Source: Trametes villosa (taxonomy: Eukaryota > Basidiomycota > Agaricomycetes > Polyporales > Polyporaceae). Taken from it: a stretch of DNA of 64,000 nucleotides. Numbering within the stretch: position 1 is the stretch's first letter; each line of letters begins with the position of its first letter. Both the position numbers and the translations under genes were made by a program. The notes beneath the pieces were generated by a model. It did no database searches. It saw only the letters and a list, made by a program, of their open reading frames with translations, and was not told the DNA's origin. The stretch covers positions 91,511-155,510 of the forward strand of contig PUDQ02000006.1 of the NCBI GenBank assembly GCA_002964805.2, in the 5' to 3' direction. Below are positions 43,594 to 53,773 of this stretch, piece after piece.

Positions 43594-45649
43594 ATGAGTC
43601 TCTCGACTATCCTCTTGACTAGCGCCCTGCTATGCGGCGTTGTAGTTCTATGGAAGAGGATCCAAGGCCTACGAAGCTCCCCACCGACGCCCCCTGGCCC
43701 GCGCGGCTTTCCTTTGATAGGCAATGCGCTCTCTGTCCCGACCAAGGACATGCCACGGGCTTTTCAGAATATGAACACGAAATACGGTAAGCCTCACGAG
43801 CACCGCATATATTCAGGCGTTCTAACAAGTACTTGTCGCCAGGGGATGTGGTATACCTTAACGTCTTCGGGCAGCCCATGGTCATCCTTGGCACTCACGA
43901 GGCCGCGGTCGACTTGCTCGAGAAACGTTCCGCCAACTACTCGGACAGAGTGCACTCGACCATGGCCGCTCTGTGAGACCTTGACTTTCATTCTCGCTTC
44001 TAACAACGACTGATGGATTGATTAGGTCGGGATGGCAGTGGGCCCTGCCAGTCACCCCATACGGGCCGTGGTGGCGACGCAACCGGCGTGCCTTTCACGA
44101 GTTTTTCAACCCCGGTGTCATCCCTCAGTACCGGCAGATCCAACTGGAAGCTGCTCGTGGCCTCCTGCTCCGCATCCTTCAGGACCCGGAACACTACAAA
44201 GAGCATGTCCGATAGTACGTGCGTCATGACCCCTCATACGCTTAGTCCTGACACGTCCGGTTCATAGCGCGTTTGGGTCGAGCATCATGCGCATCTCGTA
44301 TGGTATTGACGTTGCCAAGGAGAAGATCCCCTACTTGACCATCGCCAGAGACGCGATGCAGACTTTCGCGGACGCGTTTGTCCCCGGGAAGTATCTCGTC
44401 GAGACCTTCCCCATCTTGCGTTTCCTCCCTTCGTGGCTCCCTGGCGCGAGATTCAGAAGAGAGGGTAAATCGTGGACGGAGATCGTGAGCAGGCTACGAG
44501 ACATCCCGTGGAACGCGACGGTTGCCGCTATGGTACGCTGTGCAGCCCTGTCCTTCTGTAGCCGAGGTTTCTCATGGTCTTCATTACAGAAAGAAGGCAC
44601 TGCGCTTCCCTCAATCGTCACGACATGGACTGAACGCGCGGCGGGGGTGGAACGGTACGCGTCCGCTGAGGAAGACGAAGTGGCGAAGAACACGGCGGCA
44701 ACGGCATATGCAGGTGCGAGGGTCTCCTTGCGCGGCTCCTCACGTCCACGACGCTCAGAACACTTTGCTCGACAACAGGTGGTTCCGACACGGTGAGGAG
44801 AACTCTCACCTTAGGCACTCGAACGCAACATTACCTCTGTCTACAGGTGCTGTCGACCACTCTGGTATTTTTCCTCGCAATGGCTTCCTACCCCGAAGTG
44901 CAGAAGAAAGCACAGGCGGAGCTAGACGAAGTGGTCGGCCCCCACCGGCTGCCCGAGTTCAGCGACGAAGCCTCGCTGCCGTATATCTCCGCACTCCTGA
45001 AGGAGTGTGTTCGTTGGCGGCTCGTTCTGCCGCTCGGCCTCATCCACCGCTCGCTCGAAGATGACGTTTACCGCGGGTACTTCATCCCTAAGGGGACGCA
45101 CGTCGTTCCCAACGCCTGGTTCGCCATCTCCCGCTTCGCTGTGTTCTCAAGCTAGTTCTACTAACCGCGATGTGAAGGGCATACACCCGCGACCCGCGGC
45201 ACTATCCCGACCCGGAAGCGTTCATGCCCGAGCGGTTCTTGAGGGATGGCGAGCTCAATACCGCGATCCCAGATCCCGGAGACATCATCTTCGGATACGG
45301 ACGTCGGTACGCACGTTCCCCTGCGCCGGTTGGAGAGCTGCTCGCTGACCATGACGTGCAGGGTGTGCCCCGGTCGGCACTTCTCGGAGGCTGCCCTCTT
45401 CGCTATCGTCTCGTCCGTGCTGCATACCTTCAACATCACCGGCGCACAGGACGAGCAAGGCGGACCGGTGCCTGTTGATGTCAAGATGACCGAGGGCGTT
45501 ATATCGTGAGTGCGGCGTATCGCTGCCTAGCCGGCTGCTATTATAATTCGACCTTTGCTCATGCGCATTACAGGTATCCGGAGCCGTTCGAATGCAACAT
45601 CAAGCCACGCTCAGCAAAGGCCGCCGCGTTAATAGATGGCGCTCTGTGA
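43594..45649 (+). CDS. Cytochrome P450 (family 2, copy E)
   Basis: The intact tandem paralogue of the interrupted copy D. It begins MSLSTILLTSALLCGVVVLW, then PPGPRGFPLIGNALSVPTKD, WWRRNRRAFHEFFNPGVI, GSSIMRISYGIDV, VPGKYLVETFPILRFLPSWL, the I-helix core GGSDTV split by an intron, ExxR as ECVR in LLKECVRWR, HRSLEDDVYRGYFIPKG, PERFLRDGE, haem loop FGYGRRVCPGRHF and an end PRSAKAAALIDGAL. The second half is very close to copy D, even in the introns; the first half is more diverged. The gene keeps all catalytic motifs and may carry the function lost from copy D. The substrate is unknown. Confidence 0.88.
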
Positions 45650-47594
45650 GCCGCGGCTCCAGATTCCGTCAGTCGAAGGAACCCTTCTTCCGTGGGTTTG
45701 GTGAACGTGGCTATGGGGGGCCGGTCTCCCGCGGGACTCTGTATGCCGGTAGACGTAACGAGTCGCTAGGGTGGCACGCGATGAAAACTTTCAGAAGGCG
45801 TTACGGCTGCGCGGACTCCGCGCTGGCGGCTCTCGCTTACGGACGCCGGCGTCCCCGGCGGGATGAGGCTCTTCTCGCGGCGCTCAGTCTTCTCCGTCCT
45901 GACGCCCATGTCCCCCAGTCCAAGTCGTTCTTGAGCTTTAGCATTCACAGTTGAATCAAGAAGCGTGCAGCTGCTTCGATGCAGAGCGGTGCCGTGGAAG
46001 GTACGTGGCTTCTTGAGACGCCTTCCTGTCCGAGGCTGACACCGTTAGCAACGCAACATCCAGGACACTGGACAGCTCGCAGCATCATTCGGGGACAGAT
46101 ATGTCTGATGCGCCTGCGGAGTCTTCCCTCGTCTATTGAACGCCTATCCGCAGGCAGACTAGAAGTCGTCCGAAGGCCTGGGGCTCCGGCGGAGATGCAC
46201 GAGCGGGAAACCATGGATTGCATCTTCTCCTGAATCTCAAGGTGCGATCGTCAGCAAGTTGAGCTACTCCGTAATCTCCGTGAGGTGATTTGGAAACGCG
46301 GGTTGCGACCTCGGAGAAGGCCCACGCGTATCGCATACCGCGTCCTCGATGAGTTCGAGACTCGCGGTTACCTTCCAAAAAGCTTCTTTCAACTATGTGG
46401 TGAGTCTTCGGGCACCCGGTGTCATGATTCTGTGACTAAAACTCTTCGTTAACCTTACCAGCGAGAGGCTTGATAGCTCCCCAAGGCGACAATTATTGGC
46501 TATCCGGGCACAGCCAACTCGGTCTCTAGCCGCGAAGCATCCGTCACGCAATGCACTAAGTAACGCCAGATGCTCAGAATGCCACAGCCCGTGGGCGTTG
46601 ACGTGCACTAGTGCCCGCGTTCATGATCACCTGGCGACTCCTGTCATATCGTCAGACCAATACATGATACATGTCAATGCGGGCGAACAGGAAAGGTACG
46701 TCGATAGTTCGCGCCAACCTCATACGCGCTTTTCTGATTGAATGGAGTACTCCATAGCGCTTCGGCCCATCATTGCGCGTCCAGTCGGGGTTGTGCAGTT
46801 TTGCAAGCGCGGGGTTTGCTCCCGCTATAGATGTTCTGATGAGCATATACTGATCCCGGCAACCTTTTCCCATCAAGCGCCAATGTTTGGCGTGTTCCTG
46901 AACTCGTTCCAGGTCGCACCTCTGCAAGCAACCCCGCGAGCTCTTCCTGGTCTTTCTGCGCAGGATGTTCAACTTTGTTTGTAGTTTAGATCGCGAGGTT
47001 GTCTGCAAGACTTCTTCGAGCGTTCCATCCTCCGCGGGCGCCGCGGACGGCTGCATGCGGTCGAGGAGCCTGACCACACTGCGCCAAGTGCACCTTCCCA
47101 AGTGCGCCCACAACCGAACGCCCTCGCCCCAACTCGTGCAGCGGAGCCAGCCGGGGATTGAAAATACCCAGCGCTGGGCCTGGTCTTTTCCCCTTACACA
47201 CCCTTCGGGGATCCCCCACGCCAGTCAGCGCTCATCTGCGCGAGCTTCGAGAATACTCAAGTCTCACGCGTCGCTGACATCCGACCCTGGCGGAGGCGGC
47301 CTATTCGGTGAGCCTGTCCCCGATAGCTCGTGTCTTCCGCTCTCCACTGAATGCTTTAAGGTACTGTAGCGCTTATTGAGAAGATGCTTGAGGTGTGAAC
47401 GTCGTCCCAAAGTTGGCTAGCTAGTCGTCTTCTCGAGCCCAGCCACGATAGCACGCGGGCCATGGCCACACCGGGGGACCAACAGAACTTCTCCGTCGGC
47501 TCAGCGGCCCCCTCCATGCGGCGAAGCGAGAGCGACTCCGCCACTTCGGGGGCGTCAATCTCTGATCCTTCCCCCGCTCGAGGAATGACCGGAG

Positions 47595-47600
47595 TATAAG
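47595..47600 (+). promoter_or_regulatory. TATA box of P450 F
   Basis: TATAAG followed by AC, 122 bases upstream of the ATG at 47717. The same TATAAGAC core precedes the other family-2 P450s. Confidence 0.5.
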
Positions 47601-47625
47601 ACTGTCACGCTTCGCACCCCATGCC

Positions 47626-47665
47626 GCCAACTCCCCTTCCCCGGAGCCAACTCCCCTTCCCCGGA
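47626..47665 (+). repeat. Perfect 20-base tandem duplication in the P450 F leader
   Basis: A 20-base C-rich unit (begins GCCAACTCC, ends CCCCGGA) is repeated exactly once, head to tail, at 47626-47645 and 47646-47665. It lies between the TATA box and the ATG. Confidence 0.9.
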
Positions 47666-47716
47666 GCCCACCTCCGCCCTGTCCAAATCTTCCTCTCCAA
47701 CTGCAGCTATACCAAC

Positions 47717-49869
47717 ATGTCGGCAAACACCTCCTCTTTGCTCACCCGGGCGATCATGAGCCAGCCGGTCTGGTTGCTGCCTGTCCTCTCCTTACTCCTT
47801 GTTGCTATTGTCAAGTATACCCAACGCAGTCGCTCCCTCAAGGGCCTCCGGTTACCCCCGGGCCCGAAACCCCTCCCCCTGATCGGAAACGCCCTCGATG
47901 TCCCTACGACATTGATGGGGCAGAAGTTCCGCGAGATGAACCAAAAGCATGGTAAGTTTGGTGTCTCGGAGGCGACTTGACTGTGCGAATACTGACGATC
48001 TGTGCGTCTCTCCTTCAGGTGATATCGTCTACCTCGACGCTATGGGGCAGCCCATGATTATCCTCGGCTCTCACGAAGCAGCGAACGAGTTGCTCGAGAA
48101 GCGCTCTGCCAACTACTCCGACCGCATTCCTTCTGTTATGAGGCTCATGTGCGTCAGTTTCATGTTGACTGGCTTCCATCCGCCGCTGACCGCATGGCAT
48201 AGTTCCGGATGGGAATGGACGTTCGTTCTGATGCCGTACGGTTACGAGTGGCGTCGGCGCCGAAAGGAGATGCACCAGTTCATGCACCCCAACACCGTCG
48301 CGCAGTACCAGCCTCTCCAGCAGCGCGAAGCCGTCAAGTTCCTGCACCGGCTCCTGGCCCAGCCCGAGAACTTCCTTCACCACGTCAGACAGTAAGCGCA
48401 TCCGACTCCTTCGACGGGCGTGGGACCTATCACTGACTTGGCGTGGTAGTTCCTTCGGCTCGACGATCATGCGTGTCTCGTATGGCATCGAGGTCGCCGA
48501 AGAGAACGACCCGTACGTGACCGCCGCCGAGGAGGGCGTCGCCACCTTCAACGAGGCGTTCGTGCCGGGCGCCTTCCTCGTCGAGACGTTCCCAAGCCTG
48601 CGCCACATTCCCAGTTGGTTCCCCGGCGGCGGTTTCAAGCGCATCGCGGCTGAATGGAAGAAGATTGCGCACAACATGCGCGACGTGCCGTTCCAGAAGA
48701 CGCTCGAGGCTATCGTAAGTCGCGCCGCATCAGCGCTACGAGGTGGTATTGAATACTCACGGGCGGGACGCACAGAGCAAGGGCACGGCCGAGCCCTCCA
48801 TCGCGTCCACGCTGATGGAGTACGCGCAGCGGAAGGAGGGGGCTGATTTCGAGGACCAGAAGATTGTCGCGCGCGACGTCTCCGCGCTTGCCTACGCTGG
48901 TATGCCGTAACGTTGCTATCTTGCGCTCAACTCACTCACGCCTGCCTCGCTTCTGCAGCTGGTGCTGACACGGTATGATCATCCCCATCCAGAAGAGGAG
49001 CCTGGACTAACAGCTGTTACGTAGACCATCTCTACGGTCCAGACGTTCTTCATGGCGATGGCATGCTACCCCGAGGTCCAGAAGAAGGCACGCGAAGAGC
49101 TCGACGCCGTCGTCGGCCCGAACCGTCTCCCGAACTTCGACGACCGTGAACACCTCCCCTACCTCACCGCTGTGGCCAAGGAGTGCCTGCGCTGGCAATC
49201 CGTTGTCCCACTCGGCATCCCCCACCGGTCACTCGCAGACGACGAGTACAAAGGCTACTTCATCCCCGCTGGTTCTGCCGTTATCGCCAACCTCTGGTAT
49301 GTATCTCGGCCATCGTTTGTGTATACGTGGGAGGATGCTAACTTCGCGGCACACAGGGCATTCTCGCGGGATCCGCGCATGTACCCCGACCCGGAACGCT
49401 TCAACCCGGAGCGCTTCCTGAAGGACGGGAAGATCAACCCTGCCGTGCAGGACCCGAACACCTTCGTGTTTGGCTACGGGCGCAGGTGAGTTCCGTCGAT
49501 CGTACTATGCACACATCGCGCTGCGTCCGCATGTGCTGATCCTCACTTCCTGAGTGCGCTGACACGGTATGTTGTGCAGGATTTGCCCGGGCCGCCACTT
49601 CGCAGAAGCGTCGTTGTTCATAATGATCGCGTCCGTTCTGCACACGCTCGCCATCGAGCAGGCCGTCGACGAGCACGGCAACTCGATCCAGCCCGAGGCG
49701 AAGATGACCTATGGCGTTATCCAGTAAGTCCTCGTTCTATCGTCGTGCCTCGTGAGATGGAAGCTGACTAGAGGCGCGCAGATACCCTGCTCCTTTCCCG
49801 TGTACTATCAAGCCCAGGTCTGCGGCCGCGGCATCGCTCATATACCAGGGCATGAAGGAAGACATCTGA
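47717..49869 (+). CDS. Cytochrome P450 (family 2, copy F)
   Basis: The most diverged member of the family-2 array. The anchor is PVWLLPVLSLLLVAIVKY, then RLPPGPKPLPLIGNALDVP. Further: YEWRRRRKEMHQFMHPN, GSTIMRVSYGIEV, PSLRHIPSWFPGGGF, an I-helix AGADTT formed across introns, ExxR as ECLR in AVAKECLRWQ, HRSLADDEYKGYFIPAG, PERFNPERFLKDGK and the haem loop FGYGRRICPGRHF. It ends SLIYQGMKEDI. Introns stand at the same positions as in copies C-E. All motifs are intact. Lower similarity to C-E suggests it is the older neighbour from which the array grew, though this is inference. Confidence 0.88.
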
Positions 49870-51370
49870 ATGCTCCCGCGCCCCCTCCGTATATAGTGTG
49901 CTATTGGTTACGAGTCTTGTCGGACCATGTACCTTCCGCCATTACCCCCGGCTTGACGCGGGATACCCCTGTCCGTCTCAATGAAACCAAATTGTTCTTG
50001 CTCTCAACCCTGGCCGAGAAGTGTTTGCATGAGATGCGTGTAGGACTCGTCGGAGCGGCGTCCGTCACAAGGTCAGGGATGGTACTAGTAAAACCCGGTG
50101 AGCCTCCCGTCCGATCCCAGCTTCTATTCTTCATCGCTAGTCCTGACCTCGGAGCGTGTTCAAGTTCTCGCAAATACGATGACATATGGACGGAAGCCAG
50201 CACTTCGCGGCGCATGCCACAGCACGCGCGGCTCGAGCCTTGCACCCCGCTCAAGCTGCGCGAGCGCCCGTGTCCCATGTCGTGCGGGGCGGAGAGATGC
50301 CAGTATCCCTCGAGACGCATGGACGCTTCATCTCCGTTCTGGGGTCGTCGTTACGGTGAGCATCCGAGCTCGCGGACAAGCGTTCTACGGCCACTCCGAC
50401 CGGATGCCATCACCGGTGCAAAATCTAGCTACAACTGGTGCACGTCCTGTGGGGATCCGCCAGGACGTCCAACTATTGCTCCGCCCATCACTATGGCCGG
50501 TATTGTAACCGCCGATGCAAGCAGCCCGCCCCGCTGTGTCACAAGACGCGTTCGCTGGGGCGGATGTAGGTCCTGGGATGCATGTTCGGCGTCAGAAGAG
50601 TACGGGTGACGGTGCGCCCTCTCGTTCCATCCACGAGCGGTGTGCGCTGACCTCAGTCCTTTGAAGAGGCGTTCGGCGTGTCAAAGGGGTGCGTGCACCT
50701 GTATCACGGCCTTGTACGCAGTGCGTGGTGGGTGCTTTTCAACGGGCTCTTGAAGGCGCCGAGTAAGGACGTTGCTGCCAATAGCAACAAGACGACTCCG
50801 CCTCTGGAAGACGGTCATGAGGACGTCTGCCGGCGTTCGCACCTCTGCATCATGTCAGAATTCAGGCGATTTCAATGCTATATGCTGACACCCGAGTACT
50901 GCAAGTAGGCCAGATTAGCTACCAGACGGAATGCGTCATGGGCGGAAAGCTGGCATGCTATCATCGGGGAGGGAGCGTACCGTTTATTTCCACCAAAATC
51001 GATAGTGCCAACACCGCAGACTTCCTGGAGGAGCCCTTCTGGCTTGGCAGAGATTGCGCACTCGCCATATGTATTGGTACGAGAGCGAGGCGCCACGGGC
51101 CCGAGATCTGCGATATCAGTAGGCTGGCTATTGCGCGAGTAACATCGTTAGCACGCTGCGAACGCGAACACCATCGAACTACCCCTAACGCATGCAGCGT
51201 ACCTACAGACGACCCCTAACTCGGTGGCCACTGCTCTTAACGCGACTCGGGCCCGAGGCCTACGCACACGAAGATCGAACACCAGGACTAAGCGCAAACG
51301 CGCCGGGCGCCAAAGCGCCGCCCTCAAGCCACAGGCCACGGGCCACAGTGGCGCGCGTCGGCATGTGCGC

Positions 51371-51433
51371 ACGCTTGGTCGTCCTTTGTCCTGCCCGCCA
51401 TGCAAGGCCGCAAATGGGCCTCCGACCAAGCGT
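51371..51433. repeat. Inverted repeat upstream of the 51.6-kb gene
   Basis: ACGCTTGGTCG at 51371-51381 is matched by its exact reverse complement CGACCAAGCGT at 51423-51433. Partly matching flanks (GGCATGTGCGC and GCGCATGCC) extend the arms. It ends 25 bases before the TATA box, so it may be a pair of regulator sites. Confidence 0.75.
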
Positions 51434-51457
51434 GTGGCTAAAGCGCATGCCTACGCG

Positions 51458-51465
51458 TATAAAAG
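51458..51465 (+). promoter_or_regulatory. TATA box of the 51.6-kb gene
   Basis: TATAAAAG, 123 bases before the ATG at 51581. This placement argues against an upstream start, because the open frame that continues 5' would include the TATA box itself. Confidence 0.6.
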
Positions 51466-51580
51466 CGAGGCGAGGCGTCTCGGTTGGTCTGCCGTCCTCT
51501 CACTCGTCCTCATCCTCAGCCACAACTTGAACTTCGCCTGGATCACCAACCCTCGACCCCGCCAACCCGCAACACGACGC

Positions 51581-52561
51581 ATGATGGCACAGCGCTGCGA
51601 GACGACCCAGGGCATCCCCGCACCAAACGGGCCCCGCGCGCAGACCGGCGCGACCCCGATCCCAGCCATGCCCGCGTCGATGCCCGCGACGCCCGACCTC
51701 TCGATGCCAGAGAGGATCCCTGCGGACAGGTTCGGTGACGTCCTGCGCGACCCGCGCCTCTACAGCGCGCTGTACCCGCACGCGCTCCCGCTCACGCACC
51801 GTCTCTTCGGCCAGCTGCACCAGCTGCGCCCGCCCACCCCGCCCCCTCTGCCCGTTCCCTGGGCGTCTGTCGGCGTGGCTAACCAAAGGCAAGAACAAGG
51901 ACACGCGAAGGACACGCGCGGGACGATGCCGGAGCGCTGGTTCACCGCGCTGCTGACGACGGCGGGCGACGACATCGTGGAGGCGGGCGCGGGCGCGAGC
52001 CGGCGCGCGATGGCGCCGATCGGCGCGGAGCTGCCGCTGCAGCCCAAGGGAGACACGTACCCGCGCGAACGCCTCGGGTGTTTCGTCCCGCAGAACCAGG
52101 ACGGGGCGGCGCTGGAGCGCGTGTTCGCGGGCTTTGACGCGAAGGCGGGCGTCCGCGTGAACACTAACCCGTTCGCGGGTGGGATGCTGCTTCCCGCGAT
52201 AGGTGCGGAGGTGCGGGAGAGACGGGAGGAGGCCGTTCCGCGCCATCTGGAGCGCTTCCCGTGTGTTGTCGAGATGGGATTGGCGGCGCTGCCCGAACCG
52301 AGCCGAGGGGTGATCGACTACGTTTTCGACAGCTCCGAAGAGGAGGACGAGGACGACGACATCGATGCGAACCTGTGCATGGCGTGCGAGTATGGGAGGC
52401 TGCCCACGGCGTTGGACATGGTCGAGCGTGGGCAGTGGTTGCCTCACGCGCATGTCGATGGGATGGATGTCGATGGGAAGGGGGCGGAGACGATTCCTGC
52501 GGGAGCGCAGGGATGGGTGCACGAGGCGTTCTGCATGCTCAGCGGTTCGCTGTTGAACTGA
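51581..52561 (+). CDS. Hypothetical protein, about 326 aa
   Basis: An intronless frame starting MMAQRCETTQGIPAPNG. It has a Pro/Ala-rich N-terminus, a segment 'ADRFGDVLRDPRLYSALYPH', a Pro run before VPWASVG, and a region with TYPRERLGCFVPQNQDG and NTNPFAGGMLLPAIG. Near the C-terminus is an acidic run (DSSEEEDEDDDID) before LCMACEYGRLPTALDM. The open frame extends 119 codons further 5', but a TATA box lies inside that part, so the later ATG is chosen. I recognise no domain and give no function. Confidence 0.6.
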   Translation: MMAQRCETTQGIPAPNGPRAQTGATPIPAMPASMPATPDLSMPERIPADRFGDVLRDPRLYSALYPHALPLTHRLFGQLHQLRPPTPPPLPVPWASVGVANQRQEQGHAKDTRGTMPERWFTALLTTAGDDIVEAGAGASRRAMAPIGAELPLQPKGDTYPRERLGCFVPQNQDGAALERVFAGFDAKAGVRVNTNPFAGGMLLPAIGAEVRERREEAVPRHLERFPCVVEMGLAALPEPSRGVIDYVFDSSEEEDEDDDIDANLCMACEYGRLPTALDMVERGQWLPHAHVDGMDVDGKGAETIPAGAQGWVHEAFCMLSGSLLN

Positions 52562-52746
52562 ACGTCGTGGTGATGAAGTTGGTGAGAGCTTCTGTTAGCC
52601 CTCGAAGCTCAGAATGATGCTAACTCACGAATCCAGGTCTCCTTCACCTGTATCTTATGCAAAACCGTCTCTGTGTTGTCAACTGTGTCCGATCCATCGA
52701 GCTTACTGTACAATCATTGCATTACATTCCGTGTCGACCACACGAT

Positions 52747-53405
52747 TTACGCCGAGACGTTCACCTCCCAGGGCTTCTTTGGAGGAGGAGCCTTCGACTC
52801 GCTTGGCGCGTCCGACTGTGTAAGATAGAGTGTGAAATTCTATCCGCCACTAGCTTGAAGAAAAAGCTTACGCTGAGAACGTTGGGAATAACCTTGTTGT
52901 TCGGGATCTCGTCGGTGCGCCCTTGTTCGATGAGCGCCTTGAGTTGCGCGAACGACAACATCTGTGGCTCTTGTTCGCCCTCGTTCGCAGGGGCTGATAC
53001 TGTTGGCGCCGCTTCAGGAGCACTTGGATCCATAGAGCTAGTCTGCCTCGCTTTTCGGGCGTCCTCGACCGTCAAGGAGGAGCCCGTCAATCTAAGGACG
53101 CGTTGATAAGTTACAGCAGGTTCGACTTCGGAGCAGTCGAGGTGCATACATACCGGTTGAAGTAGAACACCTCGGAGCGAAGGAGGATATCGGCCTTATC
53201 AGCCTCTGATTTGCCCTCCAGCACGCCGCCCGCTACTAAACCGGCGATACCTTGCTTGATCGATGCAATGTCAGCGATGCTGCGTGCACAAGGGCGCGGA
53301 GGGGCCCACCTGGTACGCCTGGTCATCTGTGAATGGATACGCCGCAAACGCGGCAGCGGGTACGCCGTGTGCATCTTCAGCTGCTGCAGATTCGATCGAC
53401 ATCAT
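52747..53405 (-). CDS. PEX39: PEX39-like protein with C-terminal KPWE motif
   Basis: A small multi-exon gene. Exon 1 reads MMSIESAAAEDAHGVPA then FAAYPFTDDQAYQ. After an intron it continues QGIAGLVAGGVLEG and SEVFYFNR, then LTGSSLTVEDARKARQTSS. A conserved helix follows: MLSFAQLKALIEQGRTDEIP ending with IPNVLS. The last exon reads SDAPSESKAPPPKKPWEVNV. The pair 'F..L..LI..G...IP' and '[R/K]PWE' marks the family recently named PEX39, which aids import of PTS2 cargo into peroxisomes with PEX7. The FYFNR...G segment upstream is longer than in the minimal proteins. The exon 1 to 2 join (about 53260-53315) is by eye. Family recognised from motifs only. Confidence 0.72.
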
Positions 53406-53773
53406 GATCCACGCATGTACTGCTGAGGATAACGTCGTCGACGAGGAGACGCTAGTCTTGGCCTGGCAGGAGAGCCAACTCCTGAGTGGCTGTGCTCGGC
53501 GTTACCCGAATACTAGGTTCAGGCGCTTCTCAGTATCTCTTCCAGCGCCCATGCCTGCTGGACACGCCGCGATGCAGCCACTTCCTGGTCACCCACTGCG
53601 CCATCCCATTCTTGCTACTATCAGGATAAGGGCTTTGCAAACAATCTATATGGCAAGTGCATGGAATCAGCCGCTTGCGACATAGCGACACTAGCTAGCT
53701 GTTTCGGCGAAAGGCGACCGTCGGCCAACCCCAATAACCTACGAACAATACTGGCCTTGCGTTGCCGGCTGCC
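53406..53773. other. Divergent promoter region
   Basis: 368 bases between the divergent starts of the PEX39-like gene (-) and the coiled-coil gene (+). No clear TATA box or exon was seen. Confidence 0.45.

Larger units (their letters stand above)
45650..47716. other. Intergenic region of about 2 kb
   Basis: The first 70 bases are homologous to the 3' flank of P450 D and mark the right border of the duplicated unit (about 45.72 kb). Beyond that no supported gene. The far end holds the P450 F promoter with a TATA box and a 20-base tandem duplication. Confidence 0.5.
49870..51580. other. Intergenic region of about 1.7 kb
   Basis: A long open frame (to about 50609) has no motif and no splice support and is taken as chance. 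The last 220 bases hold an 11-base inverted repeat and a TATA box for the next gene. Confidence 0.45.

Noticed and set aside
46652..47113. Minus-strand frame of 153 codons
   Set aside because: It lacks a convincing ATG context and any known motif, and no neighbouring exon extends it. It remains a weak candidate only.
49752..50609. Plus-strand frame of 285 codons after P450 F
   Set aside because: It starts inside the P450 F tail in another frame, reads through non-coding sequence and shows no domain. Long chance frames are common at this GC content.
51224..51580. N-terminal extension (119 codons) of the 51.6-kb protein
   Set aside because: A TATAAAAG box and an inverted repeat lie within it, and its composition is a run of R, T, A and P. 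It is more likely promoter and leader.
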